Shown: positions 28,216-35,780 of the stretch, piece after piece
Layout of the letters: the number at the start of each line of letters is the position of its first letter
Numbering within the stretch: the stretch's first letter is position 1
Assembly: GCF_019139535.1 (NCBI RefSeq)
Contig: NZ_CP077073.1
Coordinates: forward strand, 1,686,001 to 1,750,000
Source of the DNA: Pseudomonas muyukensis
Lineage (GTDB): Bacteria > Pseudomonadota > Gammaproteobacteria > Pseudomonadales > Pseudomonadaceae
DNA length: 64,000 bases
Direction: 5' to 3'
Notes under the pieces: model-generated
The model's input: only the letters and a program-made list of their open reading frames with translations
Database searches by the model: none
Told to the model about the DNA's origin: nothing
Position numbers and translations under genes: made by a program

Positions 28216-29433
28216 ATGGCTGTTGGTCTTGGTCCCCTGCCCACCCTGCACCCGGTTCCCGGTTTCGAACTCGGTATCGCCTCGGCGGGCATCAAGCGCC
28301 CTGGGCGCAAGGATGTGGTGGTGATGCGTTGCGCCGAAGGCTCCAGCGTGGCTGGCGTGTTCACCCTCAACGCCTTCTGCGCAGCCCCGGTGATCCTCTC
28401 CAAGCAACGCGTGCAGGGCACCGTGCGCTACCTGCTGACCAACACCGGCAATGCCAACGCCGGCACCGGCGCCCCGGGCCTGGCCGCCGCCGAGCGCACC
28501 TGTGCCAAGCTGGCCGAGCTGGCCGGGGTAGCGGCTGAGTCGGTGCTGCCGTTTTCCACCGGCGTAATCGGCGAGCCGCTGCCGGTCGAGAAGATCGAAG
28601 GCGCGCTGCAGGCTGCCCTGGACAACCTGTCCGAGCACAACTGGGCCGAAGCCGCCACCGGCATCATGACCACCGACACCTTGCCCAAGGGCGCCAGCCG
28701 CCAGTTCCAGTTCGACGGCAAGACCATCACCGTCACCGGCATCAGCAAGGGCGCGGGGATGATCCGCCCGAACATGGCCACCATGCTCGGCTACATCGCC
28801 ACCGACGCCAAGGTCGCGCCCCAGGTGCTGAAAGACCTGATGCTCGACGGCGCCAACAAGTCGTTCAACCGCATCACCATCGACGGCGACACCTCGACCA
28901 ACGACTGCTGCATGCTGATCGCCACCGGCAAGGCTGACGTGCCGGAGGTGACCGAGGCGCGTGGCGAGCTGTTCGAGGCCCTGAAGAAAGCCGTATTCGA
29001 GGTGTGCATGGAGGTGGCCCAGGCCATCGTCCGCGACGGCGAAGGTGCCACCAAGTTCGTCACCGTGCAGGTCAACGGCGGTGGCAACCACCAGGAATGC
29101 CTGGACGTCGGCTACGCCGTCGCCCATTCGCCGCTGATCAAGACCGCGCTGTTCGCCTCTGATCCGAACTGGGGGCGTATCCTCGCCGCGGTCGGCCGTG
29201 CCGGCGTGCCAGCGCTGGATGTCAGCCTGATCGATGTGTACCTGGACAGCGTCTGCATCGCCAGCAAGGGCGGACGCAGCCCGAGCTACACCGAGGAGCA
29301 GGGTTCGAAGGTGATGGCCCAGGAGGAGATCACCATCCGTATCGAACTGGGTCGTGGCCAGTGCAGCGAAACCATCTGGACCACCGACCTGTCCCACGAG
29401 TACGTGAAGATCAACGCCGAATACCGTACCTGA
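28216..29433 (+). CDS. argJ: Bifunctional ornithine acetyltransferase/N-acetylglutamate synthase ArgJ
   Basis: 405 residues. ArgJ recycles the acetyl group between N-acetylornithine and glutamate in the cyclic arginine pathway. It is an Ntn-type autoprocessing enzyme: cleavage is expected before the Thr of [12 protein letters not shown] (about residue 189). [11 protein letters not shown] and [12 protein letters not shown] are typical, and the C-terminus ends in NAEYRT. ATG 28216 follows TAGGAG. A hairpin begins 4 bp after the stop. Confidence 0.96.
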   Translation: MAVGLGPLPTLHPVPGFELGIASAGIKRPGRKDVVVMRCAEGSSVAGVFTLNAFCAAPVILSKQRVQGTVRYLLTNTGNANAGTGAPGLAAAERTCAKLAELAGVAAESVLPFSTGVIGEPLPVEKIEGALQAALDNLSEHNWAEAATGIMTTDTLPKGASRQFQFDGKTITVTGISKGAGMIRPNMATMLGYIATDAKVAPQVLKDLMLDGANKSFNRITIDGDTSTNDCCMLIATGKADVPEVTEARGELFEALKKAVFEVCMEVAQAIVRDGEGATKFVTVQVNGGGNHQECLDVGYAVAHSPLIKTALFASDPNWGRILAAVGRAGVPALDVSLIDVYLDSVCIASKGGRSPSYTEEQGSKVMAQEEITIRIELGRGQCSETIWTTDLSHEYVKINAEYRT

Positions 29434-29437
29434 TTCA

Positions 29438-29490
29438 TCGCGGGGCAAGCCTGCTCCCACGACTGTCGTGGGAGCAGGCTTGCCCCGCGA
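29438..29490. repeat. Perfect 25-bp palindrome (REP-like hairpin) after argJ
   Basis: Arm 29438-29462, 3-nt loop CTG, and an exact reverse complement at 29466-29490. The core GCGGGGCAAGCCTGCTCCCA is the second REP family of this window (also 41718-41783 and a half copy at 46436). It starts four bases after the argJ stop and could protect or end the transcript. Confidence 0.85.
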
Positions 29491-29524
29491 CTCCTGCACA
29501 CTGTCCGCAACATGGAGCCGAACC

Positions 29525-30157
29525 ATGAGCTATCACCTGATCATCGGCGACAAGCTGTATTCCTCCTGGTCGCTACGCGGCGCTCTGGCCCTTGAGCTGG
29601 CTGGCGTGCGCTATGAAGAAACCCTGGTCAAACTCAACCAGCCCGACACCCGCCAGCGCCTGCTGGCCTTTTCCGCCACCGGCAAGGTGCCGCTGCTCAA
29701 GAGCGAGCACGGCGTGATCGCCGACTCCCTGGCCATCGCCGAATACCTCAACGAACGCCACCCTGAGGCCCGCCTGTGGCCTGAGGACATCGCCGCCCGC
29801 GCCCAGGCGCGTTCGGCCTGTGCCCAGATGCACAGCGGCTTCTTCGCCCTGCGCGGTGCCATGCCGTTCGACCTTGCACGCGACGAAGCCTTGGAACATG
29901 TCCCACTGGACGTGCAGGTGGACATCGACCGCATCGTCGCGCTGTGGTCCGAATGTCGCTTGGCGGCCAAGGACAGTGGCCCGTTCCTGTTCGGCCGGCC
30001 GACCTTGGCCGATGCCTTCTTCGCCCCAGTGGCCGTGCGCCTGCGCACTTATCGGGTCGAGGTGCCGGCCGAGGCCGCGGCCTATATCGAGACCATCTAC
30101 CAGTGGCCGGCCTTCCAGGCATGGCAGCAGGCCGGCCTGGCGGAGCGTGAAGGGTGA
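29525..30157 (+). CDS. Glutathione S-transferase family protein
   Basis: 210 residues. The N-terminal thioredoxin-like domain (YHLIIGDKLYSSWSLRGALALELAG, with SSWS in the catalytic Ser position) includes the glutathione-site motif GKVPLLKSEHGVIADSLAIAEYL. A helical C-terminal domain follows from ~90. The substrate is unknown. ATG 29525 (MSYHL) is used; the frame upstream reads through the REP hairpin and is rejected. The stop overlaps the GTG start of the Nudix gene by 4 bp. Confidence 0.85.
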   Translation: MSYHLIIGDKLYSSWSLRGALALELAGVRYEETLVKLNQPDTRQRLLAFSATGKVPLLKSEHGVIADSLAIAEYLNERHPEARLWPEDIAARAQARSACAQMHSGFFALRGAMPFDLARDEALEHVPLDVQVDIDRIVALWSECRLAAKDSGPFLFGRPTLADAFFAPVAVRLRTYRVEVPAEAAAYIETIYQWPAFQAWQQAGLAEREG

Positions 30158-31098
30158 AGCGTATTCATGTAGTGGCTGCGGTCATTCGCGGCGCCGACGG
30201 TCGTATCCTGATCGCCCGGCGTGCCGACACCCAGCACCAGGGTGGCCTGTGGGAGTTTCCCGGTGGCAAGGTGGAGCAGGGCGAGGGTGTCGAGGCGGCG
30301 CTGGCCCGTGAGCTGCGCGAGGAGCTCGGCATCGAGGTCAGCCGTTCGCGGCCGTTGATCAAGGTCAGCCATGACTACCCGGACAAGCAAGTGCTGCTGG
30401 ATGTGCGCGAGGTGCACGCCTTCAGCGGCGAGCCGCACGGCGCCGAGGGCCAGCCCCTGGCCTGGGTGACGCCGCGCGAGCTGGACCAGTACGCGTTCCC
30501 CGAGGCCAACACGCCGATCGTCGCGGCCGCGCGCCTGCCCGATCAGTACCTGATCACCCCGGACGGGCTGGAAGTGCCGCAGATGCTCAAGGGCATCCAG
30601 AAGGCCGTGGCCAGTGGTATCCGCCTGATCCAGTTGCGCGCGCCGGACATGTACGACCCCAAGTACCGCGATGTGGCGGTGGATGCGGTGGGCCTGTGCG
30701 CGGGCAAGGCGCAGCTGATGCTCAAGGGGCCGCTGGAGTGGCTGGGCGACTTCCCGTCGGCGGGCTGGCACCTGACCTCGGCACAACTGCGCAAATACGC
30801 GGCCAAGGGCCGTCCGTTCCCCACGGCGCGTTGGCTGGCGGCGTCCTGCCACAGTGCCGAGGAGCTGGCGCTGGCCGAGCAGATGGGGGTGGATTTCGTC
30901 ACTCTGTCGCCAGTACAGGCGACCCAGACGCATCCCGAGGCGTTGCCGTTGGGCTGGGATGAGGCGCAGCGCCTGATCGCTGAGTTCAAGCAGCCGGTAT
31001 TCCTGTTGGGTGGAGTCGGGCCGGGTGAGCGGGAGAAGGCCTGGGCAGCCGGGGCACAAGGTGTTGCCGGGATTCGGGCGTTTTGGCCTGAGACCTGA
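30154..31098 (+). CDS. Nudix (MutT-type) hydrolase fused to a thiamine-phosphate-synthase-like domain
   Basis: 314 residues in two domains. Residues ~1-130 are MutT-like: the Nudix box runs from GGKVEQGEGVEAALA to RELREELGI with all canonical Gx5Ex7REUxEExGU positions, suggesting hydrolysis of 8-oxo-dGTP or another nucleotide. Residues ~135-314 resemble ThiE (IRLIQLRAPDMYD, WHLTSAQL, VDFVTLSPVQATQTHP, FLLGGVGPGE), but the canonical ThiE phosphate/Mg motifs are altered, so catalysis in thiamine synthesis is doubtful. This fusion is common in gammaproteobacteria. GTG start coupled to the GST gene. Confidence 0.9.
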   Translation: MKRIHVVAAVIRGADGRILIARRADTQHQGGLWEFPGGKVEQGEGVEAALARELREELGIEVSRSRPLIKVSHDYPDKQVLLDVREVHAFSGEPHGAEGQPLAWVTPRELDQYAFPEANTPIVAAARLPDQYLITPDGLEVPQMLKGIQKAVASGIRLIQLRAPDMYDPKYRDVAVDAVGLCAGKAQLMLKGPLEWLGDFPSAGWHLTSAQLRKYAAKGRPFPTARWLAASCHSAEELALAEQMGVDFVTLSPVQATQTHPEALPLGWDEAQRLIAEFKQPVFLLGGVGPGEREKAWAAGAQGVAGIRAFWPET

Positions 31099-31108
31099 TG
31101 AGGTCGTC

Positions 31109-31147
31109 AGCCTGACTGCCGCCCGATGGGGTGGTAGTCAGGCTTTT
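31109..31147 (+). terminator. Terminator after the Nudix/ThiE-like gene
   Basis: AGCCTGACT ... AGTCAGGCT with an 18-nt loop and a T4 run, 11 bp after the stop. It separates the core genes to the left from the T6SS module to the right. Confidence 0.75.
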
Positions 31148-31175
31148 GCTTGCCGGCAGAAGCAGCGGGCGTGAT

Positions 31176-32021
31176 TCAAATTGGCGCAGGTGGGCTCTTG
31201 ACGTTGAACAGTCGGCAAACCACATACCAACACAGCGCGGAAAACAAGTTATAAGGAAACAGCACGAACCAAAACGGTAGCATCCAGTTTTTTTTGCCCT
31301 GCATTTCCCCCGGTTCGCCTGTTCGCCAAGGTGCGTAGTGGCGCCACGCCTGTTTAGGTGTCAGGAAAATTGTATGTAATGGTAGGTGCCACCAGTTTGG
31401 CTCTTTCGGTGCAGGGAGTGTTTCGTGGCCATGCGCCATGAAATGGCGGATATATTCCCACAGTTCCTGAGCATACAGAGGATTGCACTCGCTGGGCTCA
31501 TTGCTCGGGAACCACATGGCGTCTTTGGGTTTGATGGTTCCGTGTTCAGTTCGCTGGGCAATCGCTAGTGCGTAGCTGATGCTGAATGAATTTCCTCCAA
31601 ATTCGGATTTTTCAAGAAAGCCTCCGACACATTTATTCCAATCTAAAGTGATTGTTTTTTTGTTTCGCTTATAGATTATAGCTTTTGAGTTGTAGTCGAA
31701 ATAAATGTGTGACAGGCGCTTTATCAGGAAAATCCTATACCACAAAAATGGGGTCATAACAAACATTGAGATTCCGATTGTGATGACGTTAAATGTGTCA
31801 AAGTGCTCTTTGCTCCATAGGTGAGAGTCTTTCCATAGGGCGGTCTGAAATATTATCAGGAAGAAAGTAGTTGCAGAATACATTTTACCCATGAATATGG
31901 AGTCTGAGATCCATGGGTTTCGCAGGCAAAGATATCGACTGTTCATGCTCACCCGCTGATCACCAATGGAGGGTGCGGTTTTTGACTTTTGATGGGGAGA
32001 AAAAATCCATGCGATGTTCAT
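31176..32021 (-). CDS. DUF6708-like membrane protein, probable immunity protein of the adjacent T6SS effector
   Basis: 281 residues. Hydrophobic segments: about 50-61 (TTFFLIIFQTAL), 77-100 (VITIGISMFVMTPFLWY) and a C-terminal pair near 245-272 (WMLPFWFVLFPYNLFSALCWYVV). In between is a soluble part with many aromatics. I recognise the general shape of DUF6708 proteins that sit beside VasX/BTH_I2691-type effectors. The immunity role is inferred from position, overlap and membrane nature. The ATG at 32021 lies in the effector stop (ATGA); ATG 31946 (MNSRYLCLRNPW) is an alternative start with GGTGAGC next to it. The base composition is visibly AT-richer than the neighbours, a sign of transfer. 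Confidence 0.6.
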   Translation of the reverse strand: MNIAWIFSPHQKSKTAPSIGDQRVSMNSRYLCLRNPWISDSIFMGKMYSATTFFLIIFQTALWKDSHLWSKEHFDTFNVITIGISMFVMTPFLWYRIFLIKRLSHIYFDYNSKAIIYKRNKKTITLDWNKCVGGFLEKSEFGGNSFSISYALAIAQRTEHGTIKPKDAMWFPSNEPSECNPLYAQELWEYIRHFMAHGHETLPAPKEPNWWHLPLHTIFLTPKQAWRHYAPWRTGEPGEMQGKKNWMLPFWFVLFPYNLFSALCWYVVCRLFNVKSPPAPI

Positions 32022-35011
32022 TCGTGTGGGCTCACCGATATCCGGGCTCGAGCCGAGCTGTCTTCCACGACTCCTTGGCCGGGAAAGTATTCTAAGTCGA
32101 GGGTGAGTGTTGCCCCTGCTGGCAGGTCACTTTTAAAATGTAGAATAAGGCCGCCTGAAATTAGGTGGCATGTCGCTTGTATCGGCAAGGCTCGGGTAAT
32201 ACCTGACAAGCCACTCTGATGGCAAAGGGCAGCGGACCATCTACTTTGACCAAGGACGAACCCACGGAGAAATACGGTGATTTCACCTCGATTGACGGAT
32301 TGACTTACACCGGATTGCACAATCGTACCCCAGTCCGGATATGCCCAGGTTGTATCGTTGTGGATACGAGTCCCAAGACCTTCAAGACCGAGTTGCCGGG
32401 CATCGTCACCGGTAACTCGCAAGGGCGAGTAATAGGCGGCGTGCCAGCTTTTCAGTTCGTCAGTCAATGTCAAGAAATGCGGCAATTTTTTTGCCCCGTC
32501 CAGAGGCAAGCCAGGTCGTTCCTCGCCATCGTTCAACCGCGTTCCAAATATGCTGCGTGCTGCCCACAGCTCCATTGGTGAGTGCAAGCGTTCGGATGCA
32601 TTGGCCTGCAATGCCAATCCGACCATCAAAATCGATGCGCCCAGCAGGACTACGGCTGCTGCGGCCCAACCGCCGAATGGAATGAAGAGAGTAGGGCCGG
32701 CGATAGCAAGGCTACCCTCTAATATGATTGCTGAGCCAATGGCAATGTTGATAGATGAGTTGATGGTAAGGCGCTGAGCAACATCGTCACCATTATCTGA
32801 TTGTCTTTTTCCTTTTAGATAATCTGAAAGAAGTCCAGATATTATTGCGGGATACCCAAGGGAACGTGCAAAAAGGTTGCTGCTTAAGAACTTGATAAGC
32901 CCGTTGCCAAACGCCATGCCTGGCGCTGAGTTAGTGAGTTTAATCGTCATGGATTTCTGTGCCGCCCGCGTAGTGATGAGCGTCGCGTTCAGCGCTCCAA
33001 TCACGCCAAAGATGGCAGAAGCAAAACCCGTCGTAAACTCCGGCGCCGAGCTTTTCTGCACATTCGCGTAGGCGACCTTGAGATTGATAATGTTCAACCA
33101 GAGCATGCCCGCGTTCAGCCCTGCTCCTGTAACCGAACGAAGTATTGACGCTATCTTGGGCTTCACAAACTGCGTCGTGGTTGACTCCAGGGTGACTGTT
33201 CGACTGCCACTGATACGGAGCTTGTTGGTTTCTTCAATCTGTGCCATGCCCGACTCGAGAAAATCAGTCACTGCCTGGCTAAGACTGCTTTCCCGTATGG
33301 CTTGACCGGTAATTCTGTAGCGCGTGCTTAACAGGCCTACGGCCTTCTCGGCGTTGGCTTCCTGCACGGCTGCAAGGATTCGCTGCTGGAAAGAGTGGCT
33401 GGCATCCCAACGGGTTTTGCCATCCAACCGCTTGAGAACGACCGTGTTCACCGCTTGGGCAGTGAGGTCCGTGATGTCGGCGATTGCAGGGAAGCGCCCT
33501 GCGAGTACTTCGATGGTGCTGTCGGAAGCCCCGATCAATGTGCCGGCGGCATCGGCTTTATCCTTGAAAGGGTTGAACGGTGCCAAAGCCAGGTACAGAG
33601 GGCTGTCATGTTGATCGAGCCATTTCTCCAGGCGCTTGAACCGCTGATCCTGCTCTTCTGCGCCGGGGACGGGTTGGCTCATGCTGCCGAGCATCAGTGC
33701 CAGGCTTATTTCCAGGCCACAGGCACTGGAAGAGTGATCACGGTCGTAGCTGGCGAGGGCAGCCGCCAGTGATTTAGGGTCGTCCACTTGATCATTTTCG
33801 GCGGTGGCCAGCCAGATGTCGTGGTCCGCGCTGGCGTTCAGCGCCTGCATCTGCAAGTTGGCTATTACCTGTTGTTGTGTCTCGCGCTCGGTGATGAATG
33901 CATGGTAACGGGCACTGTCGATACGCTGGCCAAGGCGGGCGCCAAGCGGTGAGCAGTGTTCGTCGGTCAGGGCCTTGTACCGTGCCAAACCAGTTGATTG
34001 TCTGTCACGTGCTGCGCACGCTCTTGTGGCCTGAACGAGATCTGGGGCACTTGGCGGGTATAGCGTTTGCAGGGTTTTTTCCAGCAATGCTGCCACAATG
34101 CTCTTGTGGTGATATTCCTGGCTTTGCTTACCGATGCGCTCAGCGTCCACGTGATAACAGTCAGGTACCTGTTCCTGTGTCTGCGAAGGCGCGCTGAATA
34201 AAGCTCGATGTGGGTCAGGCGCTGAAATGTCACGCAGAGCGTGGTGGTAAGCACTTGCCGACAGTCCAAGATCCAGTGAGATGCCTTCGGCGTCATGGAG
34301 TGCGACGACGGCGGGAATTCTGGGTTGGGTGTAGGGATAGTGACGTGCCATGCCAGCCAGAGCGCCAGTGTTCAATGCTTCCGGGCATGGATGGCTGCTC
34401 CAGCCTAGTTTCATGCGCAGAGCGTCGGGTTTGAAGTCTTCGACCCAGGTTCTCAGAGCGCTGACGGGCAACACGTGTAGCTGGCTGGAGTTGGAGCGCT
34501 CACCGGCAATCAGCTCGGCGATGTTCAGCGCCTGCATGTGGCGCTTGCGCATGGCAGTCGATGCCATGATGCGTGCGGACATCGCATTGCTCCACAAATG
34601 AGCGCTGTAGCCGATCCACACTTCGCTGGCGGTGTCCTGATAGGTATCTGCCCAGACCCAGCCTGTTGTGGGACCAACGGTATAGCGATCCCGGCGGTGA
34701 TAGTCTTCAAGGCCGTTGTACATGAGTTCTTTGTAGCGGCCTGCGCCGTTGTATTCATGAATGACCAGCTTCTCGCCGCAGGGGCCTCTCATGAAGACAT
34801 AGACGTAGCCTTCGCGCAGGGCCCGAAGGGTGTAGGCGCTGTGGTGCAGTTCAGTGAAACCTTGTTCCAGCCTGAAGCCTGAGTCGACATAACGGAAGTG
34901 ATGTGCGCCGGGCGCCTTGGGTACTACTGCGTATCGAATCGGCAGAATAGGAATGCGAGCACTGCACGCGGGGGCAGAGGTAGCTTCGGAAACGTAGGTG
35001 CTATTCGGCAT
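32018..35011 (-). CDS. T6SS MIX-type effector, VasX/BTH_I2691-like (putative pore former)
   Basis: 997 residues from ATG 35011 (preceded by GGGGGGAT); a TTG at 35137 would add 42 residues but has no ribosome site. The N-terminal ~110 residues look like the VasX N-terminal region (IPILPIRYAVVP). LREGYVYVF at ~65-73 matches the MIX marker hRxGhhYhh. The middle is long and mostly helical. Hydrophobic stretches at ~625-690 and ~755-808 (SAIILEGSLAIAGPTLFIPF, then AAAAVVLLGASILMVGLALQ) could insert into membranes, as in the colicin-like VasX. The last ~150 residues are soluble. No vgrG, PAAR or structural T6SS gene is within the window, so this is an orphan effector. Delivery and toxicity are inferred. 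Confidence 0.75.
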   Translation of the reverse strand: MPNSTYVSEATSAPACSARIPILPIRYAVVPKAPGAHHFRYVDSGFRLEQGFTELHHSAYTLRALREGYVYVFMRGPCGEKLVIHEYNGAGRYKELMYNGLEDYHRRDRYTVGPTTGWVWADTYQDTASEVWIGYSAHLWSNAMSARIMASTAMRKRHMQALNIAELIAGERSNSSQLHVLPVSALRTWVEDFKPDALRMKLGWSSHPCPEALNTGALAGMARHYPYTQPRIPAVVALHDAEGISLDLGLSASAYHHALRDISAPDPHRALFSAPSQTQEQVPDCYHVDAERIGKQSQEYHHKSIVAALLEKTLQTLYPPSAPDLVQATRACAARDRQSTGLARYKALTDEHCSPLGARLGQRIDSARYHAFITERETQQQVIANLQMQALNASADHDIWLATAENDQVDDPKSLAAALASYDRDHSSSACGLEISLALMLGSMSQPVPGAEEQDQRFKRLEKWLDQHDSPLYLALAPFNPFKDKADAAGTLIGASDSTIEVLAGRFPAIADITDLTAQAVNTVVLKRLDGKTRWDASHSFQQRILAAVQEANAEKAVGLLSTRYRITGQAIRESSLSQAVTDFLESGMAQIEETNKLRISGSRTVTLESTTTQFVKPKIASILRSVTGAGLNAGMLWLNIINLKVAYANVQKSSAPEFTTGFASAIFGVIGALNATLITTRAAQKSMTIKLTNSAPGMAFGNGLIKFLSSNLFARSLGYPAIISGLLSDYLKGKRQSDNGDDVAQRLTINSSINIAIGSAIILEGSLAIAGPTLFIPFGGWAAAAVVLLGASILMVGLALQANASERLHSPMELWAARSIFGTRLNDGEERPGLPLDGAKKLPHFLTLTDELKSWHAAYYSPLRVTGDDARQLGLEGLGTRIHNDTTWAYPDWGTIVQSGVSQSVNRGEITVFLRGFVLGQSRWSAALCHQSGLSGITRALPIQATCHLISGGLILHFKSDLPAGATLTLDLEYFPGQGVVEDSSARARISVSPHE

Positions 35012-35086
35012 GCGATCCCCCCCAGCGAGCACCCTGGCAGGCGAATGGGGGAACAGGCGGGAAAATGGCTGATCGAGGCATCGGGG

Positions 35087-35141
35087 CTCCTTGTCCCGTT
35101 GCAACCTTTTCAAGGCTGCAACGCTTGTGTGAGACAAGGAG
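35087..35141 (-). promoter_or_regulatory. Nested inverted repeat in the effector upstream region
   Basis: Outer arms CTCCTTGTC (35087-35095) and GACAAGGAG (35133-35141) enclose an inner hairpin GTTGCA-ACCTT / AAGGC-TGCAAC (35098-35122) with one mismatch. It lies 76-130 nt upstream of the effector ATG. It may be a leader RNA structure or a regulator site; no known motif is recognised. Confidence 0.55.
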
Positions 35142-35203
35142 ATTAAGGTTGGTGTAGCGATGTATCTTCCTTCGAACGTCCTAAAAGCTCGTAGGATATT
35201 TCG

Positions 35204-35779
35204 CTATTTGATTTGAACGTCAGGCTTTTCGCTCGGCTGCCACAAAACCTCTGCAATCCCCTGTCGCCGCCCGATGAGACGCGCTGCGACAAACAGCAAA
35301 TCCGAAAGCCGGTTGATATACGCCAACCCCACTCCCTCCAGCGGCTCCTGCGCATTCAACTGCTGACACCGCCGTTCCGCACTGCGCGCCAGGCTCCGGC
35401 ATACATGTGCCTGGGCCACCAACGCCGAGCCACTGGGCAGGATGAAGTTCTTCAGCGGCCCCAACTCCTCGTTCCACACATCGATGGCTGCCTCCAGCCG
35501 CTCGACCTCGGCCAGGTTCAATGCCTGGTAGCTCGGCATCGCCAACTCGCCACCGAGGTCGAACAAGCGATGCTGGCACGGCGCAAGCACCGCGCTCACC
35601 TCATCCAGCCCCTGCTCGGCCAAACCGGCCAATAGCAGACCCAGTTGACTGTTGAGGCTATCCACCTCGCCAATCGCTTCGATTCGTGGATGGTCCTTGG
35701 GCACCCGGCGCCCATCGCCCAGGCCGGTTTCACCTTTGTCGCCGGTGCGGGTATAGATCTTCGACAGGCGATAGCCCAT
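35204..35779 (-). CDS. PduO-type ATP:cob(I)alamin adenosyltransferase
   Basis: 191 residues. The enzyme transfers adenosyl from ATP to cob(I)alamin to make coenzyme B12. The N-terminal ATP loop is TRTGDKGETGLGDGRRVPKD (9-28), and GEVDSLNSQLG, VCRSLARSAERR and YINRLSDLLFVAAR are the cobalamin/ATP contact blocks of the MMAB/PduO family. Symbols in use vary (pduO, btuR-like), so I give none. Its ATG is one base from the end of the sensor kinase gene, so they are likely co-transcribed. Confidence 0.93.
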   Translation of the reverse strand: MGYRLSKIYTRTGDKGETGLGDGRRVPKDHPRIEAIGEVDSLNSQLGLLLAGLAEQGLDEVSAVLAPCQHRLFDLGGELAMPSYQALNLAEVERLEAAIDVWNEELGPLKNFILPSGSALVAQAHVCRSLARSAERRCQQLNAQEPLEGVGLAYINRLSDLLFVAARLIGRRQGIAEVLWQPSEKPDVQIK

Positions 35780-35780
35780 G

